Shown: piece after piece, positions 25,973-37,141 of the stretch
How positions within the stretch are numbered: the first letter of the stretch is position 1
How the letters are laid out: every line of letters begins with the position of its first letter
Source: Halobellus ruber
Lineage (GTDB): Archaea > Halobacteriota > Halobacteria > Halobacteriales > Haloferacaceae
Reading direction: 5' to 3'
Assembly (NCBI RefSeq): GCF_014212355.1
Contig: NZ_JACKXD010000003.1
Coordinates: forward strand, 434,001-498,000
Length of the DNA stretch: 64,000 nt
Position numbers and translations under genes: made by a program
Notes under the pieces: model-generated
What the model was told of the DNA's origin: nothing
What the model saw: only the letters and a program-made list of their open reading frames with translations
Databases searched by the model: none

Positions 25973-26082
25973 ACCACCGAACCGATTCGATGAGGCGATG
26001 ATAACGTTTCCCGTCGAGCGGGCTGCCGCCGCCGGGGCGGACGCCGACGGTGCGCGCGGTCAGTAGCCGACGGCTCGCGAAC

Positions 26083-26841
26083 TCAGTGGTACCGGTAGTT
26101 GACGCTGATCTCCTCGGCGGCCGCCTGGACGGTCTTGATCAGGTCCTCGCGGTAGCTGTCCTGGCGGAGCCGCCCGGTCGGACACGCCACCGAGACACTC
26201 CCCAACAGCTCGCCATCCTCCAGCACCGGGCACGCGACGAACCCGATCCCGATCACCTGCTCCTCGTGGTCGACGGCGTGTCCCTGCTCGCGGATCGTCT
26301 CCAGTTCCGGCCGGAGCGCGTCGGGGTCGGTGATCGTGTGTTCGGTCACGGCCTCGAGCTCGTCGACGTCGAGCAGCTCGTCGATCCGCTCGGCCGGGAA
26401 GTTCGCGAGCAGCACCTTCCCCGCGGCGTGGCTGTGGATCGGGGTTCTGAACCCCGGATACGTCCGGGTCTGGACCGACGTGACGTCGCCGCTCTCGTGG
26501 AGCATCACCCAGTCGGCGGACTCCGCACACCCGAGCTGCGCAAGCTCGCCGGAGTCCGCCGAGAGTTTCCGGACGACGATGTCCGCGGAGTTGAAAAAGC
26601 GGCTCCGGTGTTTGAGCCGGCTCCCGCGCTCCAGGAACCGGTAGCCGATGCGGTATTTGCCCTCGTCTTTCACGACGAACCCCGTCGACGCGAGCGAGAC
26701 CAGGTAGTCGTGGGCGGTGCTGCGGGTCACGTCCATCAGCGTCGCGATCCGCGCCGGGCCGGCTTCCCCCTCACGCTCCAGTAACTCAAGCACCTCGAAG
26801 GCCCGCGCCACCGTCTGGAGTGGGACCGAATCGGGAGTCAT
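26083..26841 (-). CDS. IclR-family transcriptional regulator
   Basis: 252 residues. N-terminal winged helix (TVARAFEVLELLEREGEAGPA, MDVTRSTAHDYLVSLASTGFV) and a C-terminal IclR effector domain (HSHAAGKVLLANFPAERIDEL, AVDHEEQVIGIGFVACPV, GSVSVACPTGRL). IclR proteins usually control a neighbouring catabolic cluster. The amidase immediately upstream and the damaged demethylase and ligase genes nearby are the obvious candidates (inference). Confidence 0.9.
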   Translation of the reverse strand: MTPDSVPLQTVARAFEVLELLEREGEAGPARIATLMDVTRSTAHDYLVSLASTGFVVKDEGKYRIGYRFLERGSRLKHRSRFFNSADIVVRKLSADSGELAQLGCAESADWVMLHESGDVTSVQTRTYPGFRTPIHSHAAGKVLLANFPAERIDELLDVDELEAVTEHTITDPDALRPELETIREQGHAVDHEEQVIGIGFVACPVLEDGELLGSVSVACPTGRLRQDSYREDLIKTVQAAAEEISVNYRYH

Positions 26842-26905
26842 ACCGAGCGATCAGGCCCCAGTAATATGAAACGATGGGGCTCGACGCCGCGGGTCGACCC
26901 TTCGG

Positions 26906-28396
26906 TCACCCTACCGACGAAACGCTCTCGAACGTCGCCGTGACGTCCAGCACCGTCGCGTCGGCGGCGTGTGCCCCGACGAACTGCAGGCCGACCGGCA
27001 GGCCGTCGACCTCGCCGCAGGGGACGCTCACGCTGGGATGGCCGGTCAGGTTCGTCGGGTGGGTGTCCCAGTTGACCGGCGGCGTCGTCCCCCGCTCGAA
27101 CCCGTCGATCGCCAGGGCCGTCGTCGGCGTCGTCGGCGTCGCGAGGACGTCGACGTCGGCGAGCGCGGCGTCGAACCCCCGGTCGAGCCTGGCCCGGAGG
27201 TGCTGTCCCCGGACGTAGTGATACCCCTCGTGTGTCTGCAGCAGGTGTGCCCCCAGCAGGAGCATCTGTTTGACGTTCGGTCCGAGGGTGCGGCTCGACG
27301 ACCCGCGGAGGCCCGCGATCGCGGCGGCGAGGCTCGGTTCGACCGGCTTCTCGCGCCAGACCCCCGCGGCGTTCGTCGCGAACGTCGCCGCGAACTCGAC
27401 CGGGGCGATCCCCCACCACGCCTCGCGGGAGTGCTCGAGCGCGGGGACCTCGACGGGGCGGACCTCGGCGCCGGCGTCGCGGAGTTCGTCGACGGCGTCG
27501 CGGACGCGCCGCTCGACCGCCTCGGAGACGTGGTGCTCGAAGAACCCTGGAGCGACGCCGACCCGGAGCCGCTCGGGGTCGGTACCGAGGTCGTCGCTGA
27601 ACGCGGCCCGGTCGCCGCCCGGTTGCGCGTCGGCGATGGCGTCGAGGCCCCGGACGGCGGTCTCGACGTCGCGGGCGAGCGTTCCGACGTGGTCCATCGA
27701 GTGGGCCAAGTCCGCGACGCCGTACGTGGGGACGGCCCCGTACGAGGGTTTGACCCCGACGATGCCGCAGTAGCTCGCGGGCATCCGGACGCTGCCGCCA
27801 GTGTCGGTCCCGAGTGCGAGGTCGACCTCGCCCGCGGCAACGGCGGCAGCGCTTCCGCTGGAGGACCCGCCCGCGACGTGGTCAGCGTCGACCGGGTTCG
27901 CCGTCGGCCCGAACGCGCTCGTCTCCGAGGTCGGCCCGAACGCGAACTCGTCCATGTTCGTCTTGCCGACCAGCGTCGCTCCCGTCTCGAGCAACCGATC
28001 GACGACTGTCGCGTGGTCGCCGGGGACGAACCCCTCGAGCGCCCGCGACCCGCAGGTCAGTTCGACGCCGCGGACGCACATATTGTCCTTCAGGGCCACG
28101 TCGAGCCCGTCGAGGTCGCCGGTCGCTCCGTCCCTCGTGAGCGCGAACCGCGTCAGCCACTGGTTGTAGCGGTTCTCGGCGTCCGGCGGCCGGAACGGCG
28201 CCGTCTCGAAGCGGTCCCCGTCCGCCGGGTCCGGTGTCACGCCGCCCGCCGGCGCGTCTTCGAGCGCCGCGTACACGTCCGCGAGGGCGTCGAGCCGGTC
28301 GGCGGCAGCTTCCGACTCGCCCGCAGCGAGCGTCAGACCGAGCGTTCCGGCCAGTGACTCGACGTCGTTCTCGGACACGGATCCGAACCGGTGCAT
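26906..28396 (-). CDS. Amidase signature enzyme
   Basis: Hydrolyses an amide bond; 496 residues. The Ser-cisSer-Lys triad is visible: Lys in VALKDNMCVRG, the cis-Ser in GGSSSGSAAAVAAG, and the nucleophile in GTDTGGSVRMPAS. The context (IclR regulator, no gatC/gatB) argues for a catabolic amidase rather than the GatA subunit of the tRNA amidotransferase. The ATG at 28394-28396 gives the normal N-terminus. Substrate unknown. Confidence 0.88.
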   Translation of the reverse strand: MHRFGSVSENDVESLAGTLGLTLAAGESEAAADRLDALADVYAALEDAPAGGVTPDPADGDRFETAPFRPPDAENRYNQWLTRFALTRDGATGDLDGLDVALKDNMCVRGVELTCGSRALEGFVPGDHATVVDRLLETGATLVGKTNMDEFAFGPTSETSAFGPTANPVDADHVAGGSSSGSAAAVAAGEVDLALGTDTGGSVRMPASYCGIVGVKPSYGAVPTYGVADLAHSMDHVGTLARDVETAVRGLDAIADAQPGGDRAAFSDDLGTDPERLRVGVAPGFFEHHVSEAVERRVRDAVDELRDAGAEVRPVEVPALEHSREAWWGIAPVEFAATFATNAAGVWREKPVEPSLAAAIAGLRGSSSRTLGPNVKQMLLLGAHLLQTHEGYHYVRGQHLRARLDRGFDAALADVDVLATPTTPTTALAIDGFERGTTPPVNWDTHPTNLTGHPSVSVPCGEVDGLPVGLQFVGAHAADATVLDVTATFESVSSVG

Positions 28397-28471
28397 CGGT
28401 CCGTGACAGGACGCCGAGGGTCAATTACCTTTCGCCGAGGAGGGAGCCTCAAAAAAGAACTGGATACTGTA

Positions 28472-29933
28472 TTGGAGACGTTCGAACACCGTACGACACG
28501 GAGTCTTCAAGATGTGCTGGGGGCAGCCGGGAGTCCGGTCGAGTTCGTGAGTCGGATCGGCTCGTACGCGGACTCGGGACATCTCCGCCTGTTCGCGGAC
28601 CTCCCGAGCGAAGTCACGAACTGGCGGCGTGGGCCGACACCGTCGCGTAGCGGACCTCTCGCGCCACATGACCGACCTCCACGTCGAGGGCCCCGACGCC
28701 CTGGACGTGTTTGCGGACCTCGGGACCAACGACTTCGACGGCTTCGAGCCGGGGCAGGCAAAGCAGTTCGTCGCCTGCAGCCCCGACGGCTACCTGATCG
28801 GCGACGGCATCCTGTTTCACCTCGACGACGAGGAGTTCACCCTCGTCGGGTACGGCCCGATCAACTGGGTGCAGTACCACCTCGAAACCGGCGACTACGA
28901 CGCGACGGTCGAGCGCGACGAACACGGCGGGATCCGCGAGGGACCGCCGAAGTCGTTCCGGTACCAGGTGCAGGGCCCCGACGCCGTGGCGCTCATCACG
29001 GAGGTCGCCGACGAACCGTTGCCCGAGATCCCCTTTTTCAACTTCCGGGAGGTCTCGGTCGCAGGCCACGGGAGCAACCCCCTCCGGCACGGGATGATGA
29101 ACGAACCCGGCTTCGAGTTCGTCGGCCCCTGGGAACTCGCCGACGACGTCCGGTCGGCGCCGATGGAGACCGGCCGCGACTACGACATCCGCCGGATCGG
29201 CGGGAAGGCCTACCCCACCAACGTGATCACCGCGGCGTGGATGTCGATCCCGCTGCCCGCGATCTACCACGACGGGATGGAGGCGTACCGGGAGTGGCTC
29301 GACGCCGCCTCCTTCGAGGGCGCACTCGCCATCGGCGGCAGCCTCGACTCCGCGGACATCACCGACCACGACCTGACGCCGTTCGAGGCGGGCCACGGCC
29401 GGTTCGTCGACTTCGATCACGAGTTCGTCGGCCCGAAGGCCCTGGCGGCGGAGACTGATACTGTCGGCTATCGTCCCGTGACGGATTTCGACACCCTGGG
29501 GTGTCGAAAACCGTCGCGTACTTATAGCCAACAGTATGAGAACCCCGACCGCGAGCGGGTTACCCTGGTGTGGGACAGCGACGACGTCCGCGACCTTTAC
29601 CGGTCGGCGTTCGAGGACGGCGACACCTACCGGTACACCGACCTCCCGGTCCCCGAGTGGGCGCTGACGCAGAACGACAAGGTGCTGAAGGGCGGCGACC
29701 CGGTCGGCATCGCGTGTAACACCCGCTACCTCTACTGGGAAGAACGGATGTTCTCGCTGTGTGCCATCGACACCGACCTCGCGGAGCCCGGCACCGAAGT
29801 CGAGATCCCGCGGGGCGACCCCGACTCGGGGAACCCCCGCGTCGAGGACCACGTCCGGAAGCACGTCTCGGCGACGGTCGCGCCCGCGCCGTACTTCGAG
29901 GACAAGCGGAAGACCGCGGACTACTCGGTCTGA
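28472..29933 (+). pseudogene. GcvT/DmdA-like folate-dependent methyltransferase or demethylase, frameshifted and carrying a MITE
   Basis: Family members move a methyl group from an O- or S-methyl substrate (or glycine) to tetrahydrofolate. The N-terminal part (SLQDVLGAAGSPVEF, LPSEVTNWR) is followed by two small frameshifts near 28626-28650, after which DLSRHMTDLHVEGPDALDVF continues in another frame to the end (APAPYFEDKRKTADYSV). An 80-bp inverted-repeat element lies in the C-terminal part and is read in frame as about 29 extra residues between ALAAE and NPDRERVTLVW. An uninterrupted protein could still be made from GTG 28629 or ATG 28668, but without the normal N-terminus. Confidence 0.7.
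29458..29537. mobile_element. 80-bp palindromic MITE, copy 1 (inside a gene)
   Basis: Terminal inverted repeats ATACTGTCGGCTAT and ATAGCCAACAGTAT (13 of 14 match), plus an inner hairpin TTTCGACACCC / GGGTGTCGAAA around 29488-29511. A second copy of exactly the same length lies at 43493-43572. The host gene carries GAGA just before the element (29451-29454) and again just after it (29538-29541), a possible target duplication. Net insertion is 87 nt, a multiple of three, so the reading frame survives. Confidence 0.75.
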
Positions 29934-30039
29934 CGTCCGCCCGGTTCGACGCTCTCCGGGGTCGGTCGCCGTGCGCCGCGTCGGCGACGGATGGTAACTA
30001 CTCGTACGGATAGTTGTATTAATCACAGGAATCTGTCGT

Positions 30040-30301
30040 ATGCCGACCCGTAGCCGGCGGCAGTTCATCGCGGCACCCGGGGCAGACGCAACCGCGTTCG
30101 GCGGGGGATGTCTCGGTGGCGGCGGTCGTCGTCTCCGACGGCGTCACGCCCGAGCGGTTGGAGGACCACTGCCCGGATCGCGGCACGCTGACGAACTTCA
30201 ATCGCCCGCGGTCGCACGTGGTCGCGGGCGGGTCGCTACCGCGGACGGACACGGGGACCCTGATCCACGGTGGGAGCCGCACCTGGTACTTCGACGACTG
30301 A
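30040..30301 (+). pseudogene. Tat-lipoprotein remnant
   Basis: Begins like a twin-arginine lipoprotein (MPTRSRRQFIAAPGADATAF, then GGGCLGG). The frame then changes near 30110 and continues as VVVSDGVTPERLEDHCPDRG to GSRTWYFDD and a stop at 30301. The middle of a typical binding lipoprotein is absent. A Tat signal that no longer leads into its mature domain is best read as a decayed gene. Original function not identified. Confidence 0.5.
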
Positions 30302-30608
30302 ACCGGAACGCCGTCGATAGTATCGTTTGAATACTATATGTTCTCGTTTTATATATTCAGCCCGAACTCGACAAACCACGGGTTTCAGACCTTCCGTAAC
30401 CCGTTCCTTCAAAATTTTCGTTTTCAAAATATTAGAACTTGCTATACTTATCGAGAAGATAAACTGTCGAGGATATGGTCGTCTGACTCCGATAGCACAG
30501 CCGACTGGGGCCGTCAACCGCGACATCGGTCGGTCCGTGTGGGGATCGACGGTAGAAGCGAGTCCGCGACGGCGATACCGACGGGCCGCCAACGGGGGCC
30601 GACGACGA
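30302..30608. other. A/T-rich intergenic stretch
   Basis: 307 nt between a lipoprotein remnant and the 3' end of katG. The first half is unusually A/T-rich (TATATATTC-like runs around 30350). No gene, RNA or clear repeat is recognisable. Confidence 0.4.
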
Positions 30609-32780
<2,172 letters not shown>

Positions 32781-32975
32781 TCACTCCGGTGTGAAACCCT
32801 TCTGCGTCCCCAAGATATGTGCAGCTTCCCCGAACCGTTACGTCGGCGGGCGGGCGGAACGGCCGGCGGTTTCGCGTCGCTGGACCGGCTCCGACCGCAC
32901 CGTCGGGATCCGGCCGACCGGCGGGGTTCCGGAGATCGACGTGCGGTGGGGGAGTCTTTGGAACGGTAGATTTTC

Positions 32976-33356
32976 GTGTGCTCGTTCGTGGTGGAAATCC
33001 AGGCCGCTGTCACCAACGGGGAGGGCGCACCGTTCGAGATCGAGACCGTCGAACTCGAAGAACCGCAGGACAACGAGGTGGTCGGCGCGGGCGTCTGCCA
33101 CACAGACGTGATCGTCCGGGATCAGACGTATCCGACGCCGCTGCCGGCGGTACTCGGCCACGAGGGCTCCGGCGTCGTCGAGGGCGACGCCACCCCCACG
33201 GAGTTCATTCCGGACCTGATCGAACCCTACCGCCGGGGGAAGTTCCCGTTCGACGAACTGGTGACCTACTACGACTTCGACGAGATCCGGGACGCCGTCG
33301 AGGCATCCGAGGAGGGCAGCGCGATCAAACCCATCCGCCGCGTGAGCGAGGCGTAA
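32976..33356 (+). pseudogene. Zinc alcohol dehydrogenase with the middle deleted
   Basis: The first about 70 codons are the catalytic domain of an NAD-dependent alcohol dehydrogenase (FEIETVELEEPQDNE, GAGVCHTDVIVRDQTYPTPL, GHEGSGVVE). They run in frame straight into the final 50 residues (TPTEFIPDLIEPYRRGKFPF, YYDFDEIRDAVEASEEGSAI). Roughly 230-250 residues, including the Rossmann domain and structural zinc loop, are gone. A second small loss removes about four residues before VGAGVCHTD. The frame is intact, so a 126-residue protein could be made, but it cannot bind NAD. Confidence 0.8.
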
Positions 33357-33372
33357 CGACGCACTGAAAACG

Positions 33373-33380
33373 TTTATATC
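33373..33380 (+). promoter_or_regulatory. TATA box upstream of aCPSF1
   Basis: TTTATATC lies 20-27 nt before an in-frame ATG at 33400 and about 135 nt before the ATG at 33511. Expected transcription start is near 33400-33405, so either the mRNA has a leader of about 108 nt or the 33400 ATG is used. Confidence 0.5.
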
Positions 33381-33510
33381 CCCTGTGGGGTAAGGATCGA
33401 TGAGCGAACTCGTCGGTCCGGTCGGAGTCGAAAGGGCACCGCCCCGTCGGCACTCCGGTGGACGCGACCACGACTTCTGGTGGCTCCGACCTACGACGTT
33501 CCAGACACGT

Positions 33511-35427
33511 ATGAGCACGAACGACACCGATCCGCTCGAAGCGGTCAGAACACGCCTCGAAGACGAGATCCCCGACGACCTCGTCGTCTCCCGGGTCGCC
33601 TACGAGGGCCCGAAACTCGTCGTCTACACGGAGACGCCGAAGAAGTTCGCCGAGCGCGACGGCCTGATCCGTCGGCTCGCGAGCATCCTCCGGAAACGGA
33701 TCACGGTCCGCCCCGCGGCGGGAGTCCAACTCGACCCCGCGGAGGCGAAAGGCAAGATCCTCAGTCTGATCCCCGACGACGCCGGGATCACCAACCTGGA
33801 GTTCTACCCGGCGACCGGCGAGGTCCTGATCGAAGCGGAAAAACCCGGGCTCGTGATCGGCCGCCGCGCCAGCACCCTCCGGGAGATCACCCAGGAGGTC
33901 GGATGGACGCCCGAGGTGCTGCGGACGCCGCCGATGGAGTCCTCGACCGTCGACAACGTCCGGAACTTCCTGATGCAGGAACGCGACGACCGGCGGGACT
34001 TCCTCGAGCGGGTCGGCCAGGAGATCCACAGGGAGCCCGACGGCGACACCGAGTGGGTCCGGGTCACGACCCTGGGGTGTTGCCGGGAGGTCGGCCGCGC
34101 GGCGTTCGTCCTCTCGACGCCCGAAACGCGCGTCCTGATCGACTGCGGCGACAAGCCCGGCGCCGAGGGCGAGGTCCCGTACCTCCAGGTGCCCGAGGCC
34201 AACCCCATCGCCGACCTCGACGCGGTCGTGTTGACCCACGCCCACCTGGACCACAGCGCGCTGCTCCCCCTGCTTTTCAAATACGGCTACGACGGCCCGA
34301 TCTACACCACCGAACCGACGCGGGACCTGATGGGGCTGCTCCAGCTCGACTACCTCGACGTCGCCGCCAAGGAGGGCCGGACGCCACCGTACGCCTCCGA
34401 GATGGTACGCGAGGAGTTGAAACACACGATCACCGTCGATTACGGCGACGTGACCGACATCGCGCCCGATATCAAGCTCACGTTCCACAACGCCGGCCAC
34501 ATTCTGGGGAGTGCAGTCACGCACTTCCACATCGGCGACGGCTTCCACAACGTGGTCTTCTCCGGCGACATCCACCACACCGACACCCGGCTGTTCAACG
34601 GCGCCGCCAACGACTTCCCCCGCGTCGAGACGCTGGTGATGGAGTCGACGTACGGCCGCCGGGACGACTACCAGACCGACCAGGACGACTCCGAACGGAA
34701 CCTGATCGAGCTGATCGGCGAAACGGCGGCGAACGACGGCACCGTGGTCATCCCCGCCTTCGCCGTCGGCCGCTCCCAGGAGCTGATGCTCGTCTTGGAG
34801 GAGGCGATGCGGGAGGGGAAGCTCCCGACGATGCCCATCTACCTCGACGGGATGATCCGGGAGGCGACCGCGATCCACACCGCGTACCCGGAGTTCCTGC
34901 GGGACGGCCTCCGGGACCGGATCCTCCACGACGAGGAGAACCCGTTTCTCGCCGAGCAGTTCCAGCAGGTCGACGGCGGCCAGGAGATGCGCGAGGACGT
35001 CGCGGGTGGGGAACCCTGCGTCATCCTCTCGACGTCGGGGATGGTCACCGGCGGGCCGATCATGTCGTGGCTCGAACTCCTCGGCGGCGACCCCGACAAC
35101 CGGCTGATCTTCGTCGGCTACCAGGCGCAGGGCACGCTCGGGCGGCGGATCCAGAGCGGCCGCCGGGAGATCCCCTTCTCCGACCGCGGCGGCCGGAGCG
35201 AACAGCTCACCCTCCGGCTCGACGTCCAGTCGGTCAGCGGGTTCTCCGGGCACGCCGACCGGCAGGGCCTGGAGGACTTCGTCGGGACGATGAACCCCCG
35301 ACCGGAGGAGGTCATCTGCGTCCACGGCGACGAGGCCTCCACCGATCAGTTCTCCTCGGGGCTCTACCAGGAGTTCGGGATGCGGACCTACGCGCCGCGG
35401 AACCTCGAGACGTTCCGGTTCGATTAG
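33511..35427 (+). CDS. aCPSF1, beta-CASP ribonuclease (transcription termination factor)
   Basis: Archaeal homologue of CPSF73 that cuts U-rich 3' ends of transcripts and drives termination. 638 residues: two N-terminal KH-like domains (EVLIEAEKPGLVIGRRASTL marks the second), the metallo-beta-lactamase motif VLTHAHLDHSALLP, FHNAGHILGSAV, FSGDIHHTDTRL, and the beta-CASP part with VIPAFAVGRSQELM, STSGMVTGGP and FSGHADRQGL. A 37-codon in-frame extension to ATG 33400 lacks similarity to the family, so 33511 is chosen. Confidence 0.93.
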   Translation: MSTNDTDPLEAVRTRLEDEIPDDLVVSRVAYEGPKLVVYTETPKKFAERDGLIRRLASILRKRITVRPAAGVQLDPAEAKGKILSLIPDDAGITNLEFYPATGEVLIEAEKPGLVIGRRASTLREITQEVGWTPEVLRTPPMESSTVDNVRNFLMQERDDRRDFLERVGQEIHREPDGDTEWVRVTTLGCCREVGRAAFVLSTPETRVLIDCGDKPGAEGEVPYLQVPEANPIADLDAVVLTHAHLDHSALLPLLFKYGYDGPIYTTEPTRDLMGLLQLDYLDVAAKEGRTPPYASEMVREELKHTITVDYGDVTDIAPDIKLTFHNAGHILGSAVTHFHIGDGFHNVVFSGDIHHTDTRLFNGAANDFPRVETLVMESTYGRRDDYQTDQDDSERNLIELIGETAANDGTVVIPAFAVGRSQELMLVLEEAMREGKLPTMPIYLDGMIREATAIHTAYPEFLRDGLRDRILHDEENPFLAEQFQQVDGGQEMREDVAGGEPCVILSTSGMVTGGPIMSWLELLGGDPDNRLIFVGYQAQGTLGRRIQSGRREIPFSDRGGRSEQLTLRLDVQSVSGFSGHADRQGLEDFVGTMNPRPEEVICVHGDEASTDQFSSGLYQEFGMRTYAPRNLETFRFD

Positions 35428-35471
35428 GCGCACATCGCCACCCTTCTTATCGCCGACAGTCAACGGGGCGT

Positions 35472-36068
35472 ATGGACTCGTGGGGCTCGCTGTTCGAGCG
35501 CGCAGCCGGGATCGACGCCGACGAGCGCGCGGTCCGCGAGGCGGTCGAATCGGTCCGCTCCGGGGACGGGGATCCACCCGACGCCGACCCCGCGCCGCCG
35601 GCCGACTCCGGCCCGGCCCGCGTCGTCGCCGACGCCGACGTGCTCGCGGCGGACCTCCTCGTCGGCGACGCCGCCAGGGACGCGCTCGACCCCCTCCGGA
35701 GCCACAGCTGGACCGCGTTGCTCGCGAGCGACCCGCTCCTCGATGACGCTGCGGCCACGATCGCCGACCTCGCCGACCCCGACCTCGCGGCGGCGTGGCG
35801 CGAGCGCCTCGCGGACTGGCGGGAATCAGTCACGCATCCCCCCGGCGACAACCCCGCTCTCGGGAGCGCCTACCGCGGCGGCGCGATGCATCTGCTCACG
35901 TTCGACGACCGGCTACTATCGACGCAGGCAGGTGCGACGCTCGGGACCGATCTCACGGTGAGCGCCCGCCACCCCGAGGCGTTCGCGGCGCTGTTCGACG
36001 CCGCGAGCCTGTATCCGGAAGTCGTCGGCGGGGCGTATCCCGGCCCCGACCGCGACCCGCGGGAATAG
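35472..36068 (+). CDS. DUF7384-like haloarchaeal protein (PIN-like)
   Basis: 198 residues. The core reads ARVVADADVLAADLLVGDAARDAL, SHSWTALLASDPLLDD and AMHLLTFDDRLLSTQAG. The spaced acidic residues (ADADV, DPLLDD, TFDDR) resemble a PIN-type nuclease fold, as proposed for similar haloarchaeal proteins. It starts 44 nt after aCPSF1 with its own TATA-like TTCTTATC about 25 nt upstream. The position next to an RNA 3'-end nuclease hints at RNA work, without proof. Confidence 0.7.
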   Translation: MDSWGSLFERAAGIDADERAVREAVESVRSGDGDPPDADPAPPADSGPARVVADADVLAADLLVGDAARDALDPLRSHSWTALLASDPLLDDAAATIADLADPDLAAAWRERLADWRESVTHPPGDNPALGSAYRGGAMHLLTFDDRLLSTQAGATLGTDLTVSARHPEAFAALFDAASLYPEVVGGAYPGPDRDPRE

Positions 36069-36154
36069 GGTGTCGCATCGGGGTCGGTGTCGGAGTCTCT
36101 CGTCGTCGGAGTTGCCCTCTGGAGTGAGACAGTCGGTAGCCGGCTATGTGATAT

Positions 36155-36260
36155 CCGCGAGCGAACGAAGTGAGCGAGCGGTTCACGCCGACGAGCGGCC
36201 GGAGGCCGCGATGTCGGCGAATTTTTTGGTCCAGCTTTTTGCAAGGAGCGGTCGCGCTTC
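36155..36260. repeat. Haloarchaeal intergenic repeat, copy 1
   Basis: CCGCGAGCGAACGAAGTGAG followed by CGAGCGGTTCAC, then CGACGAGCGGCCG, a T-run with GGTCCAGC, and an inner hairpin GGTCGCGC-TTC-GCGCGACC at 36251-36269. A related copy starts at 44152. It lies between the convergent 3' ends of the DUF7384-like gene and L15e. Confidence 0.55.
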
Positions 36261-36273
36261 GCGCGACCCGACG

Positions 36274-36285
36274 CAGTAAAAAGGT
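36274..36285 (-). terminator. U-rich terminator of L15e
   Basis: On the minus strand CCACCTTTTTAC begins 9 nt after the L15e stop codon, the short U-tract that aCPSF1-dependent archaeal termination uses. Confidence 0.5.
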
Positions 36286-36293
36286 GGGTGGGC

Positions 36294-36884
36294 TTATTTC
36301 CCGCGTCGCTTCTCCGACCCGATGCTGGGCCGGGTGTGTTCGGCGCCCTTCCCGCGGTTCTGAAGCCCGCGGTTCGAGCGGCCGGCGTTGGTGAGCCCGC
36401 GGAACGCCCGCCCCTTGTGGTCGTCGTCGCAGATCCACGAGAGGTCGTCGTCGGTTTCGATCGCGGGGTGTTCGGGATCCACGAGGATCACCTCGTGCCA
36501 CTTCTGGGAGCCGTCCTCGCCGACCCAGTAGGAGGCGAGCGTCCGGAGGTTGGGGTACTTCCGGGCGACGCGCTCCTCGGCGATGCGCTGGATGCTCTTC
36601 CGGCGGCCGATGCGGTTGACGCCCTGCCGCTTGCTGCGGCGGCCGGCTTTGAACCGCTGCTTGCGGGCGTTGCCTTTCCGGACCGAGGCGCGGACGACGA
36701 CGACGCCCTGCTTGGCCTTGTAGCCGAGTTCGCGGGCCTTGTCGAGTCGCGTCGGTCGGTCGATCCGGACGATGGCGCCCTCGTCGCGCCACTCCTGTTT
36801 GCGCTGCCACTGCAGCTCGGCGAGCTTGCCGTCACCGGGCTGCTTCCAGGCCTCCTTGATGTGCGAGTAGAAGCTTCGTGCCAT
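36294..36884 (-). CDS. rpl15e: Ribosomal protein L15e
   Basis: Large-subunit protein found in archaea and eukaryotes. 196 residues: MARSFYSHIKEAWKQPGDGK at the start, then KQGVVVVRASVRKGNARKQR, a basic KAGRRSKRQGVNRIGRRKSI stretch and the C-terminal GRAFRGLTNAGRSNRGLQ. The ATG at 36882-36884 matches the family start; upstream codons do not. Confidence 0.97.
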   Translation of the reverse strand: MARSFYSHIKEAWKQPGDGKLAELQWQRKQEWRDEGAIVRIDRPTRLDKARELGYKAKQGVVVVRASVRKGNARKQRFKAGRRSKRQGVNRIGRRKSIQRIAEERVARKYPNLRTLASYWVGEDGSQKWHEVILVDPEHPAIETDDDLSWICDDDHKGRAFRGLTNAGRSNRGLQNRGKGAEHTRPSIGSEKRRGK

Positions 36885-37141
36885 TGGTTTCACCACGGGC
36901 GCTTCCGATTCGGGCGGCGTTCGACGCCGACCCACATTTCGTCCCGATCCCTCGGGTGCCCGCTGGCGTCCCGTTCGACCAGCGAGTTGTTTCTCCTACC
37001 GCCGTGGCGGTTTTAACCACTTCGAAACCGCGGCGGGCCGCGACGGCTGGCGTCCGGAGCCGACGATCCGAGCGTCGCGCCGCGCCCGCCCCCGACGGCC
37101 GGAACGAACGGCTTTTGACGCCGGGTGTCGGAGACGTACGT

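Noticed and set aside
26906-28396. GatA subunit of Glu-tRNA(Gln)/Asp-tRNA amidotransferase
   Set aside because: Sequence motifs are shared by all amidase-signature enzymes, and the IclR/catabolic context with no gatB or gatC favours a free-standing amidase; not excluded.
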